Part shown: one piece after another, positions 1-11,787 of the stretch
Layout: every line of letters begins with the position of its first letter
Numbering within the stretch: the stretch's first letter is position 1
Source: Asterella californica
Lineage: Eukaryota > Streptophyta > Marchantiopsida > Marchantiales > Aytoniaceae
DNA length: 64,000 nucleotides
Reading direction: 5' to 3'
Assembly: GCA_036924285.1 (NCBI GenBank)
Contig: JAYKYS010000006.1
Span: 23,286,001-23,350,000, forward strand
Notes under the pieces: generated by a model
The model's database searches: none
What the model was told of the DNA's origin: nothing
Seen by the model: the letters and a program-made list of their open reading frames with translations, nothing else
Program-made: the position numbers and the translations under genes

Positions 1-773
1 CCTTCCTCCTTCAAGCAACTTCTGTAAATACTTGAGTTTAAGAGCTTGGATCACCTCCTTGAAGGGGGTGATGCCTAGCTCTCCATCTCTCTTAGGCTTA
101 GTTAGGACATCCCACGCCATCATCGATACCTTGTTTCTCCCTTCCGGATTTCTTCTTCACAGAAAGGACTTGCAGACTTCTTCAAGTTTCTTGTACCCTG
201 TCGTCTTGCAGTCGACGCTCGTAAGCTGGTAAGCAGAGATAGAACGAAGTACGTGAATGAGTAGGACCGTCCGGCTCGGCCAAGATAACATTCTGTTGGA
301 CCAATGCTGTAACTGGCTTTGCAGGCGGTCCACTATCGCCTCCACAACTTGAGCATCCGTCAGACCTCTCTCATTCTAGGCCCCCTAGGTACTTAACCAT
401 TTGACCGGTTCTCGCTATTATACATCTCGAGTTTATCTAGGTATCTCCATCATTCCTATTGGTATCACCACGGACTTCTTCAAGTTTAGCGAGGCTCTGG
501 AAACTGCCTCGTACCGGTGGATCACCTCCTGTGTGGCTTTGAAGCATTCCTCCATACCTTCTATCATGAGCTCCGTGTCGTCCGCAAATAGCTGGTGAAG
601 AAGCGGGGTCCCTTCACCCGTGCTGATCCCTTCAATCGTACCTTTTTCTCTTTCATTCTTCAGCATGTTCATCAGCGGCTGGGTGGCAATGAAGAAGAGG
701 TAAGGGGCGATCAGACACCCTTGTCTGACCCCCCTCCCCAAGTCAATCTCTTCAATAAAGTCCTCATTCACGT
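1..773 (-). pseudogene. LINE (L1-like) reverse transcriptase, 3' part, runs off the left edge
   Basis: Read on the minus strand, 771-433 encodes a non-LTR reverse transcriptase core: RGVRQGC (the RGVRQG motif) followed by FADDTELMI, the metal-binding A/V-A-D-D box. The frame stops at 433; after a shift, 345-157 gives the typical LINE post-RT segment (WSNRMLSWPSRTVLLIHVL, which resembles W..k.LS.aGR..LI..V). The remainder continues out of the window. The piece is the continuation of the LINE segment at 11788-13445 and was separated from it by the 11-kb gypsy insertion at 774-11787. Stops and frameshifts make it a dead copy. The family assignment is firm and the clade (plant L1) is an inference from motif style and from the zinc-knuckle ORF1 found at 13.5 kb. 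Confidence 0.85.
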
Positions 774-3283
774 TGTCGTGTGACGTGCTTTCTTATCTGG
801 GAATACACCGGGTATCTAGCTGTAGAGAGTACGTGTCGCACTCCGTGACTCAGAACCAGTGACCACCCAAACCTCTCTCTGATCTCCAAGTACACTTTGA
901 ACCTTTCTCGCTACGATATCCTCACGTCCTCTCGGCAGATCTCTCTCTTACTCGACTAGGAATAGAACCGGGATAACAAGCACGGGCAACCTGTTCCTGC
1001 CATCACCGCAAGCACTCTTGGGTCTACTGGTCATCACTCCAGCCTCACCACAAGAGAAATACCAGCACTCCTAATAGAAAAGAAACCTAAGCGCAACGCC
1101 CGCACACAAATCCAATCAAAACCAACTGGGCGTACAAACAGGCATGCGGGTATGGAGAGGATCCAAACACAGGAAATACAGTCAACAACTCTCCACACCC
1201 ATGATCAAGTGCTCTGAAGCACTGGCAAAACCTCCAAGTCGACCTGTTCTTCAAAGAATCTTAACTCTTGCGCCTTTCGGAGCAAGAACCTCTCAACTTT
1301 ACCTCGCTGTCACTCCTCAACCACAGCTCAGAATGAGATGAAACCAAGGCCAGCAGATAGCCTGTAGAATAATCTCTCTATTAAGGTATTACATGCAGAG
1401 AGATCATCTCTGAGTTGGCATCTATGCCCTTCCAAAGTTCGTTGTTTCTATAACACGATACTAGTTCAACAGAACTTTGCTGTTCGATTCCTCACAAACC
1501 ACTCGATCAAAACAGCTCAAACTTCTCAAGAAGCTAATGTGTCACCATCACTACCACTCTGTAAAATTTCCCCAGCAGATCTTCAACCAAACTCTCGGAA
1601 CGATCAAGCCCTTATCGCTATTTTTATAACATGATACTATTTCGACAGAACTTTGCTGTTCGATTCCTCACAAACCGCTCGATCAAAACAGCTCAAACTT
1701 CTCAGGAAGCTAGTGTGTCACCATCACTACCACTCTGTAAAGTTTCACCAGCAGATCCTCAACTAAACTCTTGGAATGATCCAAGCCCTTTTCGTCAATG
1801 ACACAAGGCGATATGCAGACCCTTGTGCACAAAAACAACGTTTCCCTTCAACCCAATAATCCAAATGGTTTCAAATTTCACAGGTAGGTAGCTGACTGTA
1901 CCTTCTCAGACCCTGGAAGGTTTCATATCGAAATTCGACCTCAAACTCTCCATATCTCTCTCAATGTCTCATGTTTACAGTCGCCTACTATCATAGCCTC
2001 CGATTTGAGACACTCAACTTCAGCCGGCCATAACTTTTTCACTCCGGCTTGGAATCGATTGATCTCTGAGTCCATCAGCAAGCCCATCTCAAGAGCTTTC
2101 CGGCAACAGTCGATTCATCTCCAGCAACCTCACAGAACTCCCAGAAAGCGAGAAAGACCTCACGGAAATGAAATTGGTCACGAATTTGACCCCCTCAGCT
2201 TCAATTGATCGTAACTTTCTCATCCGCTCTTCAAATCCAGCAACCATTGAGTCCACGGGCATCCTCGTCTCCCAAGCTTTCCAACCATAGCTCACACTAC
2301 GCGAATGGACCCCTGGAAGTGTCTCTACCCTCGAAAACGTGAAAGGAACTTGGTAGAAGGTGATTGGTCAAACTTTCGACCAATGAGAAACAAGTTGACA
2401 AAAAGGTTTTTGTCTTCACTCACATGACAAACACACAAAGAACGAATTTTTATCCAAGAGTACCATTTAGGCCTCAAAGTTTATATTGAACAAACTCCAA
2501 ACACGTGCCGTTGACGATGCCGTCGGCAACGAAGCACGTAAACACGAAGTACAAACTACACTCAATAGAGAGTCAGAATCCCGACTCTAAAACGGTTGAC
2601 AATAAACGGCACTACAAAAGGAACTGATGAAGCTATTATCTGGTTGTAATAATCCTCACCAAAGTTCCTCACGACAAACTCTCGATGCACCACCTTTGGT
2701 CGACTGTAACAACGTATTTCAGGTGTTGAACGGAACTCTCGCTGGGAAGTTCAGATCCAACGGAGGATCCATACCACATCAAAGCAAGATGTAGACAGTA
2801 AGATCTCAAACAGCGTCGTAAGTGACAATGGGAAGAACGATAGGATCCGGAGTAGCCATCACCGCAGTCATAAACGACTCTCCCCAATGAGCTACCATAA
2901 ATACTCGAAAGTGATCTCGCGGCAGACAATGGATCTTAATGACGAACGGATGCGCAAGTGGAAGATCAGGAGCACGAAAGGGTTCTCCGTTCATGCCTAC
3001 CACTCGCACTGCCGCTTACTTCATCCGATGTTACTGGTCACACTCCACTAGACTTGGATACTCTACACTCTATATCTCAAGCTCCGCGCACCTCTCTTCT
3101 TATACATCAATCTCACATGTGACGACAAGAGTACTACTCTTATCTCCACTCAGCGAAGAGTACATGGATCGTCCACGTGGAGCCTTATCTTTTGACACGA
3201 TAAGGTCCTAGTGGCTCTTCAACACCAAACACGTACGAAGGATATGTGGTGGTTTCACACCCTAGCCAATCCACAACACGACA
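774..3283 (-). repeat. 3' LTR of gypsy element 1 (2510 bp)
   Basis: This copy lies downstream of pol on the minus strand and is therefore the 3' LTR. It matches 9278-11787 over its whole length at the same size. Differences I could see are single bases, for example near 1107, 2220, 2306, 2579, 2756, 3030 and 3210. Short open frames inside it occur identically in both LTRs and are not genes. Confidence 0.95.
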
Positions 3284-3295
3284 TCCACCCCCTCT
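3284..3295 (-). other. Polypurine tract of gypsy element 1
   Basis: On the minus strand the purine run AGAGGGGGTGGA ends exactly where the 3' LTR begins (TGTCGTG). This is the position of the plus-strand primer in LTR retrotransposons. Confidence 0.75.
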
Positions 3296-3348
3296 GAACC
3301 TGTGCATCCTCTGGTATGCACCAACCTAATCATACGTTGTGGTTGGCC

Positions 3349-6300
3349 TCATACCACTTCTTCCTCATCTTCTTCTTCAGGAGTCTCCCCCTCGGGCTCT
3401 ATGCTCTCATATGGACTCTCATCTTGATCTTGAGAGAGATCAAACTCGATACTGATCTCCTCAATGTCTGGGTCTTCACCTCGTCGCTTAAAGAGTTTTA
3501 TCCGCTTTCCTGCAATCGGAACTTTAAGCCGTGCACCATCCAACTCACGTAGTACGTATGTGGCGTTGTCATGAATACGAACAACCACGTAAGGCCCAAA
3601 CCAGCATTTAGAAAACTTTCTCAACGCTCTATGTTGGTTATCCAAGCTGCTATCATATACCAACACCCAATCCTCTTCCTGGATCTTCTTAGGTCGTAGT
3701 CGATGTCGCTTATCAAATCTGTCTTTGTTCTTCAAGCGAGCTTTTTATAACCGTTCCAGAGCTAGCTCTACATCCTCTGGTCTCCGCTCCAACTGACGAA
3801 TCCTAAGAGCGAGAAGATCCTCTCTAGAGAGATTATCTTCCCAAGGTAGAACACTCCAAGTAGGTATTTGCTCTTCGATAGGCATGATCGGTTTTTGCCC
3901 TTGCATTAGTTCTGCTGGCATGTATCCGGTCACCGAGCTATGAGTTGTACGATCGGCCCATAGAGCAAATGGTAGAAGCCTTGGCCATTCTCTCACCCTT
4001 CCGTTGCAAGCTTTCACAATCGCTTTCCTGATGGGAGGATGACCGCGCTCACTCTTCGCATTTCCTTCTGGGTTGTAAGCCATGGTAAGAGCTAACTTGA
4101 TTCCCCGCCTCTTGAAGAACATATCAGCTTCGTGAGCACTCAGTTCTCCGCGGTCTGCTGTAATCTTTCCAACACATCCGTATCTGCAGATCACATCTTC
4201 AAGTAGAAATCTGCACACCCCTTCTGTAGTGTTTGTGCGCAGAGCGCGTCCTTCGACTTGGTTCGATAGATCCTCCCGTGCCAAAACCAAGTATCTCATC
4301 TGTCATATCCCAACCGGCATCATAACCAGATCTACTACCCACTTGTAATGCATTGCAAGTGGATACGTAGGATGAAGCTCATCTCGATGCCGGATGTCAG
4401 AGTACCTTTGGCAAGTTACACACGTCTCCACAAATCGCACTACATCTCTGTACATGTTACGCCACCAATATCTCTCTTTGAGTTTGGTAAAGGTGGCATA
4501 AATACCCCGATGTCCAGCCCATAAGCTCTCATGGAATTCTTGAATGAGCTGGGTTTGCATCTCTTGCTTACACACAACCCGTTGCGGCATCTCGCCACTC
4601 CGCTTGGCGCGCTTCCACAGATAGTCCCCTTGTTGTATGTAGTTGTAAGCCTTCCTCCTGATCTGTTTGAACTGAGCATCATTCCATTCTGGTTGCTTGG
4701 TCAGCGAACCAAGATAACGCCCAATGTCTAACCATTCTCCTTCGTATAACTCCTCCATGAATGAGTTTTGATGCTCCTTCATTCCCTTCTGAGCTCTACA
4801 AAAGACGGTCGTGCCTATATCCTCTGTGTCTTCTGTCAAATCATCTTCATCCTCATATCTGGCCCTAGACAACATATCTGCTACCGGGTTATCTTTTCCC
4901 GCTATGTGTCTAAATTCCGGATTCAACGACTTGATATAGGCAATCCATCGCAACATAGCGATATCAGGGGTGTTACAATTCGTAATCATCCCTAACAGTG
5001 GCAAACAATCCGTCTCCACTATCACCGGTGCTCCAATCAAATAGTCCTTCTCAACTTTCATCGCAGTAACTACCCCCCATAGCTCTCGCTTTACTTGTGG
5101 GTAGTTTCGCTGTCGCTCACTCAACACTTTGGCTCCAAATCTGATTGCAAACCGGTTTCCATCCTCGTCATCTTGTCCCACTGCCCACCCAATGGCTATC
5201 GGACTTGTATCAACCGTGATTATCACGTGTTTGCCATCTTCATAACTCACCCTTCGTAGCACAGGTGGAGAAGACAACAACTGCTTCAGCTTCTGCACCG
5301 CTTCGATATGCCTCTCCTCCCATCTGAACTTCGTGCTCTTCCGTAACAGACCATAGAGTGGATCTGATACATGAGCAAAATGAGGAATCCACACATGATA
5401 AAACACGCAAGCTCCTAAGAACCTTCGCACCTCTGTTGTTGAGCTACATGTGTCCTTCATCCGCTGTATGGCATCCACCTTGTTAGGATCAGGTTTACGA
5501 CCAAACCATCCGCATAAGTGCCCCACAATCACAACCTCTCGAACTCCAAACGAAGACTTAGCACCAGATAGTGTCAAGTGAACCTCCCCGAGCCGTGATA
5601 AAATCTTATCACAATTTAGAATATGATTAGTCACAAATTTTCGACACCCCCTCTGATCGACTCTCTCATCCTTCTGCTCCTCTACACATCCTTTGATTGG
5701 AATGTCATCTAAGAAAGGCATGGTTTTCTCCGGGATGAAGTCTCGAAGAACTTTGTTCATCCCGTTCATCATGTGTGCAACAGAATTTGTTGCCCCCTGC
5801 GGCAATGTGCACATCCTCACCAAACCCAACGGTGTCCTCATAGTAGTGACATCTCTACTCTTTTCAGCAAGCTGAAACTGATCGTATCCAGAGTAGAGGT
5901 CTCCTATCGAGTAAATGGCTCTACCAGCGAATGCTTCAGCAAACTCCCCCACAATAGGTCCGATCCCCGTATTTCTGATGGTCACCTGATTCACCGGTTG
6001 CATATCTTGAATGAACCGTAGCGCTCCGCTCTTCTTCGGCACTGTAAACCAGCGGCTGGAATACGGTGCAAACGATGGCTCAAGGATTCTCATCCGCATC
6101 TTCTCCTTTAGAAGCTCCATAAGCTTAGGCAGATGTGCCCTAGGTACGGGAATTGGTCTCAAGTCCCAAGGCGTATGCGGTACCGTAAATATGATCATCG
6201 GTGCTACAACGCTTGGATCTACACACCCAATATCTGAAGGCTCAAAAGCAAATGTTTTCCCGTGCCTACTTAACATCTCCTTGAACTCCTTCTCCTCAGC

Positions 6301-6852
6301 AGGTAGAAGAAAATCTGTAGAACCAACCTTCAACTCCTTCAGCGTAGCTTCTGTAAACTTGTGACCTATCTGATCAGGATACCGTAAGGTCTTCTCCTTT
6401 GAGGCTTGTTGAACTCGTTGGTCAGAGTCGCTAGGTAGCGGTTGTGCAACCGGCTTCACCTTTTTAGGCACCGTTTTATACCTGATCTCAACTCTGACTT
6501 CAGGTATCTGGAATGATTCTATAGCCGAGTAAAGCTCCATAGAACGTATGTAGACAACTTGGTCTTCATTCCCTTGTTCAGCCTTACGAAGTTCTTCCAA
6601 AGGATCATCCAAATCCATCTCCATGTAAACGCCCTCTATCTTATCCTCCTCACTAAGCACACCAACTCTTTTTAGATCTTTTTGGGTTCTTTGCACAGCT
6701 TTCTTCTCCCATTTCTGAAGATCAGCAAGCTGTGTATACACAGCAAATCCACTCTCCGAATATCTCACCACTCCTGTACAAAAGGCACTATCCTTCTCCA
6801 ACGAGAGTACCTTCTCTTGTGTATCGGTACCACTATACTCTCGCTCTATAGT
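3349..6852 (-). pseudogene. Pol of gypsy element 1: RT, RNase H, integrase, with two in-frame stops
   Basis: The frame is open without a start of its own from the end of gag, in the -1 frame relative to gag, so it is probably expressed by frameshifting. In order it contains the reverse transcriptase (palm motif MPFLDDIPIKG, so FLDD instead of the commoner YxDD), the RNase H-like domain (VDTSPIAIGWAVG), the HHCC integrase finger (HESLWAGHRG to CVTCQ), and the DDE core (ADRGE; AYNPEGNAKSERGH). The C-terminal part (KNKDRFDKRHRLRPKKI) is typical of integrase tails. Two in-frame stops break it: TGA at 4303-4305 at the start of the integrase core, and TAA at 3745-3747. Coding resumes in the same frame after both. 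Unless these are read through, the copy makes no intact integrase. The last stop is TGA at 3349-3351. Confidence 0.92.
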
Positions 6853-9212
6853 GGCCCTCTGGAAAAATCCTTAAACTCTTCAGTGACTTTGGGTAGAGAC
6901 ACGCTCCGCAAGTAATCTCGGTTACGCTCATGATTAGCAGACACAGTCAAGAACTGTACCGTTGTTTTGCCATCCTGACTCCTGATCCGAGCATAAGCAG
7001 AACCGTCATCCAACACCTTAGTCTCCATCCTTACAGCTGTAATGAATGGTTGACCAAGAATAACCGGATAGGAAGTAGTATCTTGAACAAAGAAGTTTTG
7101 TTCAAGTACCACATTCCCTATCTTCACCTTCACATCCGGACAAGCACCATAGAGTTCTCCTCGTGTGTTGTTTGCTGCTCGGATCATCCAACCATGATCT
7201 ATATCAACAGGCCATCCACCCTGCTTGTAGATGTCCTTAGAGACAATATTGATCTCAGATCCATGATCGATGAGAGCAACCACCGGATCTTTCATCTCTC
7301 CTACATTCACTAAGATTTCAGTAGTGGCTCTTGCCCAATGCCCTCTAGTGTAATGACTAGAGATCTTATCGTCCTCTTCCTTATCCACATCAAACCGAAC
7401 TTTACGAGTGTTGTAAGAATGAACCAACTCTCGCTCCTCTTCCTCTGTAATCACTGTGTCTAGAGCACTGGACACTGCGGTCTCTCCCGTCAATTGTCTC
7501 TTCCGCTTGATAATGTCAATGATGACATCATGAAACTCCTTCTTTGCAATCCCGAGGATCTCTCGCAAGGTAAACTCAATCTTTGTATTGAGCACCTTCT
7601 CCTGCAACACCTCTTTCATGTTGGTTGCTGCTTCAATGTCTGATTGCAGCTTATACATGGGAGCTTTGCCCTTCTCCCTACCCTTACCCTTCTCTGCACT
7701 CCCAGAAGGTAAGACGTCATCCATAGCTTCTTCTCGTAGAGGTGTAGTCTCTTGTCGGAGTCTATCTCCTCTTAGTTGCCTCTTGGGAGCCGCTCTCTCC
7801 TCACTTGGACCAGCCTCGTCTCTCCTACGCTTCTCTTCCATGATAGCTTCATGTTGAGCTTTGGCTACGTAGGCATGAACGGACATAGCATCTACGGGAT
7901 CATCCCATCCAGTAGCACTCCTGATTGCTGTGGCTGTTCTGAGCAACTCCTCCCTTGCCATTTTCCCCTTTCTGTTCGTGCTCACAGCGTGACTCCACAT
8001 ATCAGTGGTATCCTCATGTTTCAAAAAGGCACTCTCCTTTTTGCTAATCACCTCGACTCCATAGGTAGAAACTTCTACTGATGCCACATCATGCATTGTT
8101 AGATGATCCTCCAAAACTTTCTTCATCCCTCCTCTACCGAAGTTGGTCCTTAGAGTCTCTCCGTTGTCTCTCAAGGCGATCTTTCTTTCCTTCCAGAAAA
8201 TTATACCTTGCTGCAAGGCATCAGTGAAACTCCCGCATTCCTTTCGTTGATGGTCGGTGTTGTCACACCAAATACACCTCTGAACATACCCTTGTTTTGG
8301 TGCAGGTCTCCCTTCAGGTGCCCCATCCTTCTCCTCCAACCTTGTCAACTTAATCTGTAAGTCTCTCATCTTCTTCTCCAAATCTTCCATTGCTTGATTC
8401 CGCTGTGGTACAACCGTAGTGATAGGAATAGTAGGAAGTGAAATAGTAGGTAGAGGAGCAGTCTGCACCGTTGGTTGCCTTCGTGGTATCACAATAGACG
8501 GTGGTCTTGGTGCTTGAGTCACAACCACCTTCCCTCTTTGATATTCTCGCTTCGCAAGTACTCCCACTGCTTCGCTAACGTTCTTCCAATCAGATGTAAG
8601 ACCATTGTCTTTCGTCCGATCTTCCAACAGCAACTCTAACTCCCTTTGTAGCTCGCTGTTGGCTGACTGTAAAAATAGCTCCACTTTGTCATTCTCAAGT
8701 GTGAGCTTCTCCATCCGAGATAGTTGAAGAAACTGTCTCTCAAACTCCCGAAGTAGTTCGGTAGCAACTAGTTCCTTGTTGGGTTTGTTCACCCACTCCA
8801 TGAATGACTTCTTAGTCACTCGATCTGCATCCTCCAAAGAGTATTCCTCCTTCAACTGAAGAGAAAACTCCTCCCAGTTAGCCCCATGAGCTTGAATGAG
8901 CCCCTTCACATGTTCCCGTAATTTCGGAACAACAGCGAGCTCAAACGTCCGTACCATCTCCCTCTCTGGTACTTTACTCAGCTCCATCTCTCGAGAATAG
9001 AACTTCAGGTACTTGGAGATGTTTCTCCCTTCAAACTGATCCAATGTCCCCACCACCGAATGCAAAGCCTTGGTAGCCATCGCCTCCTTCCGCTGAACAG
9101 CTTGTTGTTGATCCATGTACAGAGCAAATGCTTGGAACATTTGCCCTATAGCAGGATCAAGCTGCAGCGAAATCGTGCCCGAAGGGTTTCCAACTCCTTG
9201 TCTCTCGGCCAT
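6846..9212 (-). CDS. Gag-protease polyprotein of gypsy element 1 (788 aa)
   Basis: The ATG at 9212 lies just inside the 5' LTR and primer site, and the frame runs uninterrupted to TAG at 6846. The N-terminal two fifths are helical, charged gag sequence with a Q-rich stretch. Near residue 313 is a zinc knuckle, CIWCDNTDHQRKEC (C-x2-C-x4-H-x4-C), as expected for nucleocapsid. A charged linker follows. The C-terminal part is a retropepsin-like domain, ALIDHGSEINIVS then VILGQPF, in which the catalytic triplet reads D-H-G where D-T-G or D-S-G is usual. Element 2 has the same D-H-G. Gag and pol overlap, with pol in the -1 frame. The protein would form the particle and process the polyprotein. Annotation as gag-protease is secure, but activity of the protease is not shown. 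Confidence 0.92.
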   Translation of the reverse strand: MAERQGVGNPSGTISLQLDPAIGQMFQAFALYMDQQQAVQRKEAMATKALHSVVGTLDQFEGRNISKYLKFYSREMELSKVPEREMVRTFELAVVPKLREHVKGLIQAHGANWEEFSLQLKEEYSLEDADRVTKKSFMEWVNKPNKELVATELLREFERQFLQLSRMEKLTLENDKVELFLQSANSELQRELELLLEDRTKDNGLTSDWKNVSEAVGVLAKREYQRGKVVVTQAPRPPSIVIPRRQPTVQTAPLPTISLPTIPITTVVPQRNQAMEDLEKKMRDLQIKLTRLEEKDGAPEGRPAPKQGYVQRCIWCDNTDHQRKECGSFTDALQQGIIFWKERKIALRDNGETLRTNFGRGGMKKVLEDHLTMHDVASVEVSTYGVEVISKKESAFLKHEDTTDMWSHAVSTNRKGKMAREELLRTATAIRSATGWDDPVDAMSVHAYVAKAQHEAIMEEKRRRDEAGPSEERAAPKRQLRGDRLRQETTPLREEAMDDVLPSGSAEKGKGREKGKAPMYKLQSDIEAATNMKEVLQEKVLNTKIEFTLREILGIAKKEFHDVIIDIIKRKRQLTGETAVSSALDTVITEEEERELVHSYNTRKVRFDVDKEEDDKISSHYTRGHWARATTEILVNVGEMKDPVVALIDHGSEINIVSKDIYKQGGWPVDIDHGWMIRAANNTRGELYGACPDVKVKIGNVVLEQNFFVQDTTSYPVILGQPFITAVRMETKVLDDGSAYARIRSQDGKTTVQFLTVSANHERNRDYLRSVSLPKVTEEFKDFSRGPL

Positions 9213-9258
9213 GGTAAAGTTCTGAGAAGAACTTCACTAACTCTCCACCCCAGAAGTT

Positions 9259-9275
9259 TCACGTCGAGTTCACCA
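9259..9275 (-). other. Probable primer-binding site of gypsy element 1
   Basis: Two bases from the 5' LTR, the plus strand reads TCACGTCGAGTTCACCA, that is, a tRNA-like 3' end finishing in CCA. The minus (element) strand would pair with it. The identical 17-mer occurs at 20388-20404 beside the LTR of element 2, which supports a conserved primer site. I do not recognise the tRNA. Confidence 0.65.
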
Positions 9276-9277
9276 AC

Positions 9278-11787
9278 TGTCGTGTGACGTGCTTTCTTAT
9301 CTGGGAATACACCGGGTATCTAGCTGTAGAGAGTACGTGTCGCACTCCGTGACTCAGAACCAGTGACCACCCAAACCTCTCTCTGATCTCCAAGTACACT
9401 TTGAACCTTTCTCGCTACGATATCCTCACGTCCTCTCGGCAGATCTCTCTCTTACTCGACTAGGAATAGAACCGGGATAACAAGCACGGGCAACCTGTTC
9501 CTGCCATCACCGCAAGCACTCTTGGGTCTACTGGTCATCACTCCAGCCTCACCACAAGAGAAATACCAGCACTCCTAATAGAAAAGAAACCTAAGCGCAA
9601 CGCCCGCAAACAAATCTAATCAAAACCAACTGGGCGTACAAACAGGCATGCGGGTATGGAGAGGATCCAAACACAGGAAATACAGTCAACAACTCTCCAC
9701 ACCCATGATCAAGTGCTCTGAAGCACTGGCAAAACCTCCAAGTCGACCTGTTCTTCAAAGAATCTTAACTCTTGCGCCTTTCGGAGCAAGAACCTCTCAA
9801 CTTTACCTCGCTGTCACTCCTCAACCACAGCTCAGAATGAGATGAAACCAAGGCCAGCAGATAGCCTGTAGAATAATCTCTCTATTAAGGTATTACATGC
9901 AGAGAGATCATCTCTGAGTTGGCATCTATGCCCTTCCAAAGTTCGTTGTTTCTATAACACGATACTAGTTCAACAGAACTTTGCTGTTCGATTCCTCACA
10001 AACCACTCGATCAAAACAGCTCAAACTTCTCAAGAAGCTAATGTGTCACCATCACTACCACTCTGTAAAATTTCCCCAGCAGATCTTCAACCAAACTCTC
10101 GGAACGATCAAGCCCTTATCGCTATTTTTATAACATGATACTATTTCGACAGAACTTTGCTGTTCGATTCCTCACAAACCGCTCGATCAAAACAGCTCAA
10201 ACTTCTCAGGAAGCTAGTGTGTCACCATCACTACCACTCTGTAAAGTTTCACCAGCAGATCCTCAACTAAACTCTTGGAATGATCCAAGCCCTTTTCGTC
10301 AATGACACAAGGCGATATGCAGACCCTTGTGCACAAAAACAACGTTTCCCTTCAACCCAATAATCCAAATGGTTTCAAATTTCACAGGTAGGTAGCTGAC
10401 TGTACCTTCTCAGACCCTGGAAGGTTTCATATCGAAATTCGACCTCAAACTCTCCATATCTCTCTCAATGTCTCATGTTTACAGTCGCCTACTATCATAG
10501 CCTCCGATTTGAGACACTCAACTTCAGCCGGCCATAACTTTTTCACTCCGGCTTGGAATCGATTGATCTCTGAGTCCATCAGCAAGCCCATCTCAAGAGC
10601 TTTCCGGCAACAGTCGATTCATCTCCAGCAACCTCACAGAACTCCCAGAAAGCGAGAAAGACCTCACGGAAATGAAATTGGTCACGAATTTGACCCCCTC
10701 AGCTTCAATTGATCGTAACTTTTTCATCCGCGCTTCAAATCCAGCAACCATTGAGTCCACGGGCATCCTCGTCTCCCAAGCTTTCCAACCATAGCTCACA
10801 CTACGCGAATGGACCCCTGGAATTGTCTCTACCCTCGAAAACGTGAAAGGAACTTGGTAGAAGGTGATTGGTCAAACTTTCGACCAATGAGAAACAAGTT
10901 GACAAAAAGGTTTTTGTCTTCACTCACATGACAAACACACAAAGAACGAATTTTTATCCAAGAGTACCATTTAGGCCTCAAAGTTTATATTGAACAAACT
11001 CCAAACACGTGCCGTTGACGATGCCGTCGGCAACGAAGCACGTAAACACGAAGTACAAACTACACTCAATAGAGAGTCAGAATCCTGACTCTAAAACGGT
11101 TGACAATAAACGGCACTACAAAAGGAACTGATGAAGCTATTATCTGGTTGTAATAATCCTCACCAAAGTTCCTCACGACAAACTCTCGATGCACCACCTT
11201 TGGTCGACTGTAACAACGTATTTCAGGTGTTGAACGGAACTCTCGCTGGGAAGTTTAGATCCAACGGAGGATCCATACCACATCAAAGCAAGATGTAGAC
11301 AGTAAGATCTCAAACAGCGTCGTAAGTGACAATGGGAAGAACGATAGGATCCGGAGTAGCCATCACCGCAGTCATAAACGACTCTCCCCAATGAGCTACC
11401 ATAAATACTCGAAAGTGATCTCGCGGCAGACAATGGATCTTAATGACGAACGGATGCGCAAGTGGAAGATCAGGAGCACGAAAGGGTTCTCCGTTCATGC
11501 CTACCACTCGCACTGCCGCTTACTTCATCCGATGTTACTGATCACACTCCACTAGACTTGGATACTCTACACTCTATATCTCAAGCTCCGCGCACCTCTC
11601 TTCTTATACATCAATCTCACATGTGACGACAAGAGTACTACTCTTATCTCCACTCAGCGAAGAGTACATGGATCGTCCACGTGGAGCCTTATCTTTTGAC
11701 ACGATAAGGTCCCAGTGGCTCTTCAACACCAAACACGTACGAAGGATATGTGGTGGTTTCACACCCTAGCCAATCCACAACACGACA
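9278..11787 (-). repeat. 5' LTR of gypsy element 1 (2510 bp)
   Basis: This LTR lies upstream of gag on the minus strand and so carries the element's promoter. It has the same length and nearly the same sequence as 774-3283. It begins TGTCGTG and ends CACGACA on the plus strand, and is followed by the target duplication ACGT. Confidence 0.95.

Larger units (their letters stand above)
774..11787 (-). mobile_element. Ty3/gypsy LTR retrotransposon 1, complete, inserted into a LINE
   Basis: The element consists of two LTRs (774-3283 and 9278-11787, each 2510 bp) around an internal region coding gag-protease and pol on the minus strand. Domain order is gag, protease, RT, RNase H, integrase, which is the Ty3/gypsy order. 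LTR ends are TGTCGTG and CACGACA, forming a short terminal inverted repeat that starts TG and ends CA. The 4 bp ACGT lie directly outside both ends (770-773 and 11788-11791). Removing the element and one ACGT restores a continuous LINE reading frame, which confirms the borders. The LTRs differ at about nine positions by eye, so the insertion is recent. The pol frame nevertheless carries two stops. Confidence 0.95.

Noticed and set aside
774..3283. Repeated small open frames (65-90 codons) occurring in both LTRs
   Set aside because: Identical because the LTRs are duplicates; no conserved domain and unfavourable length.
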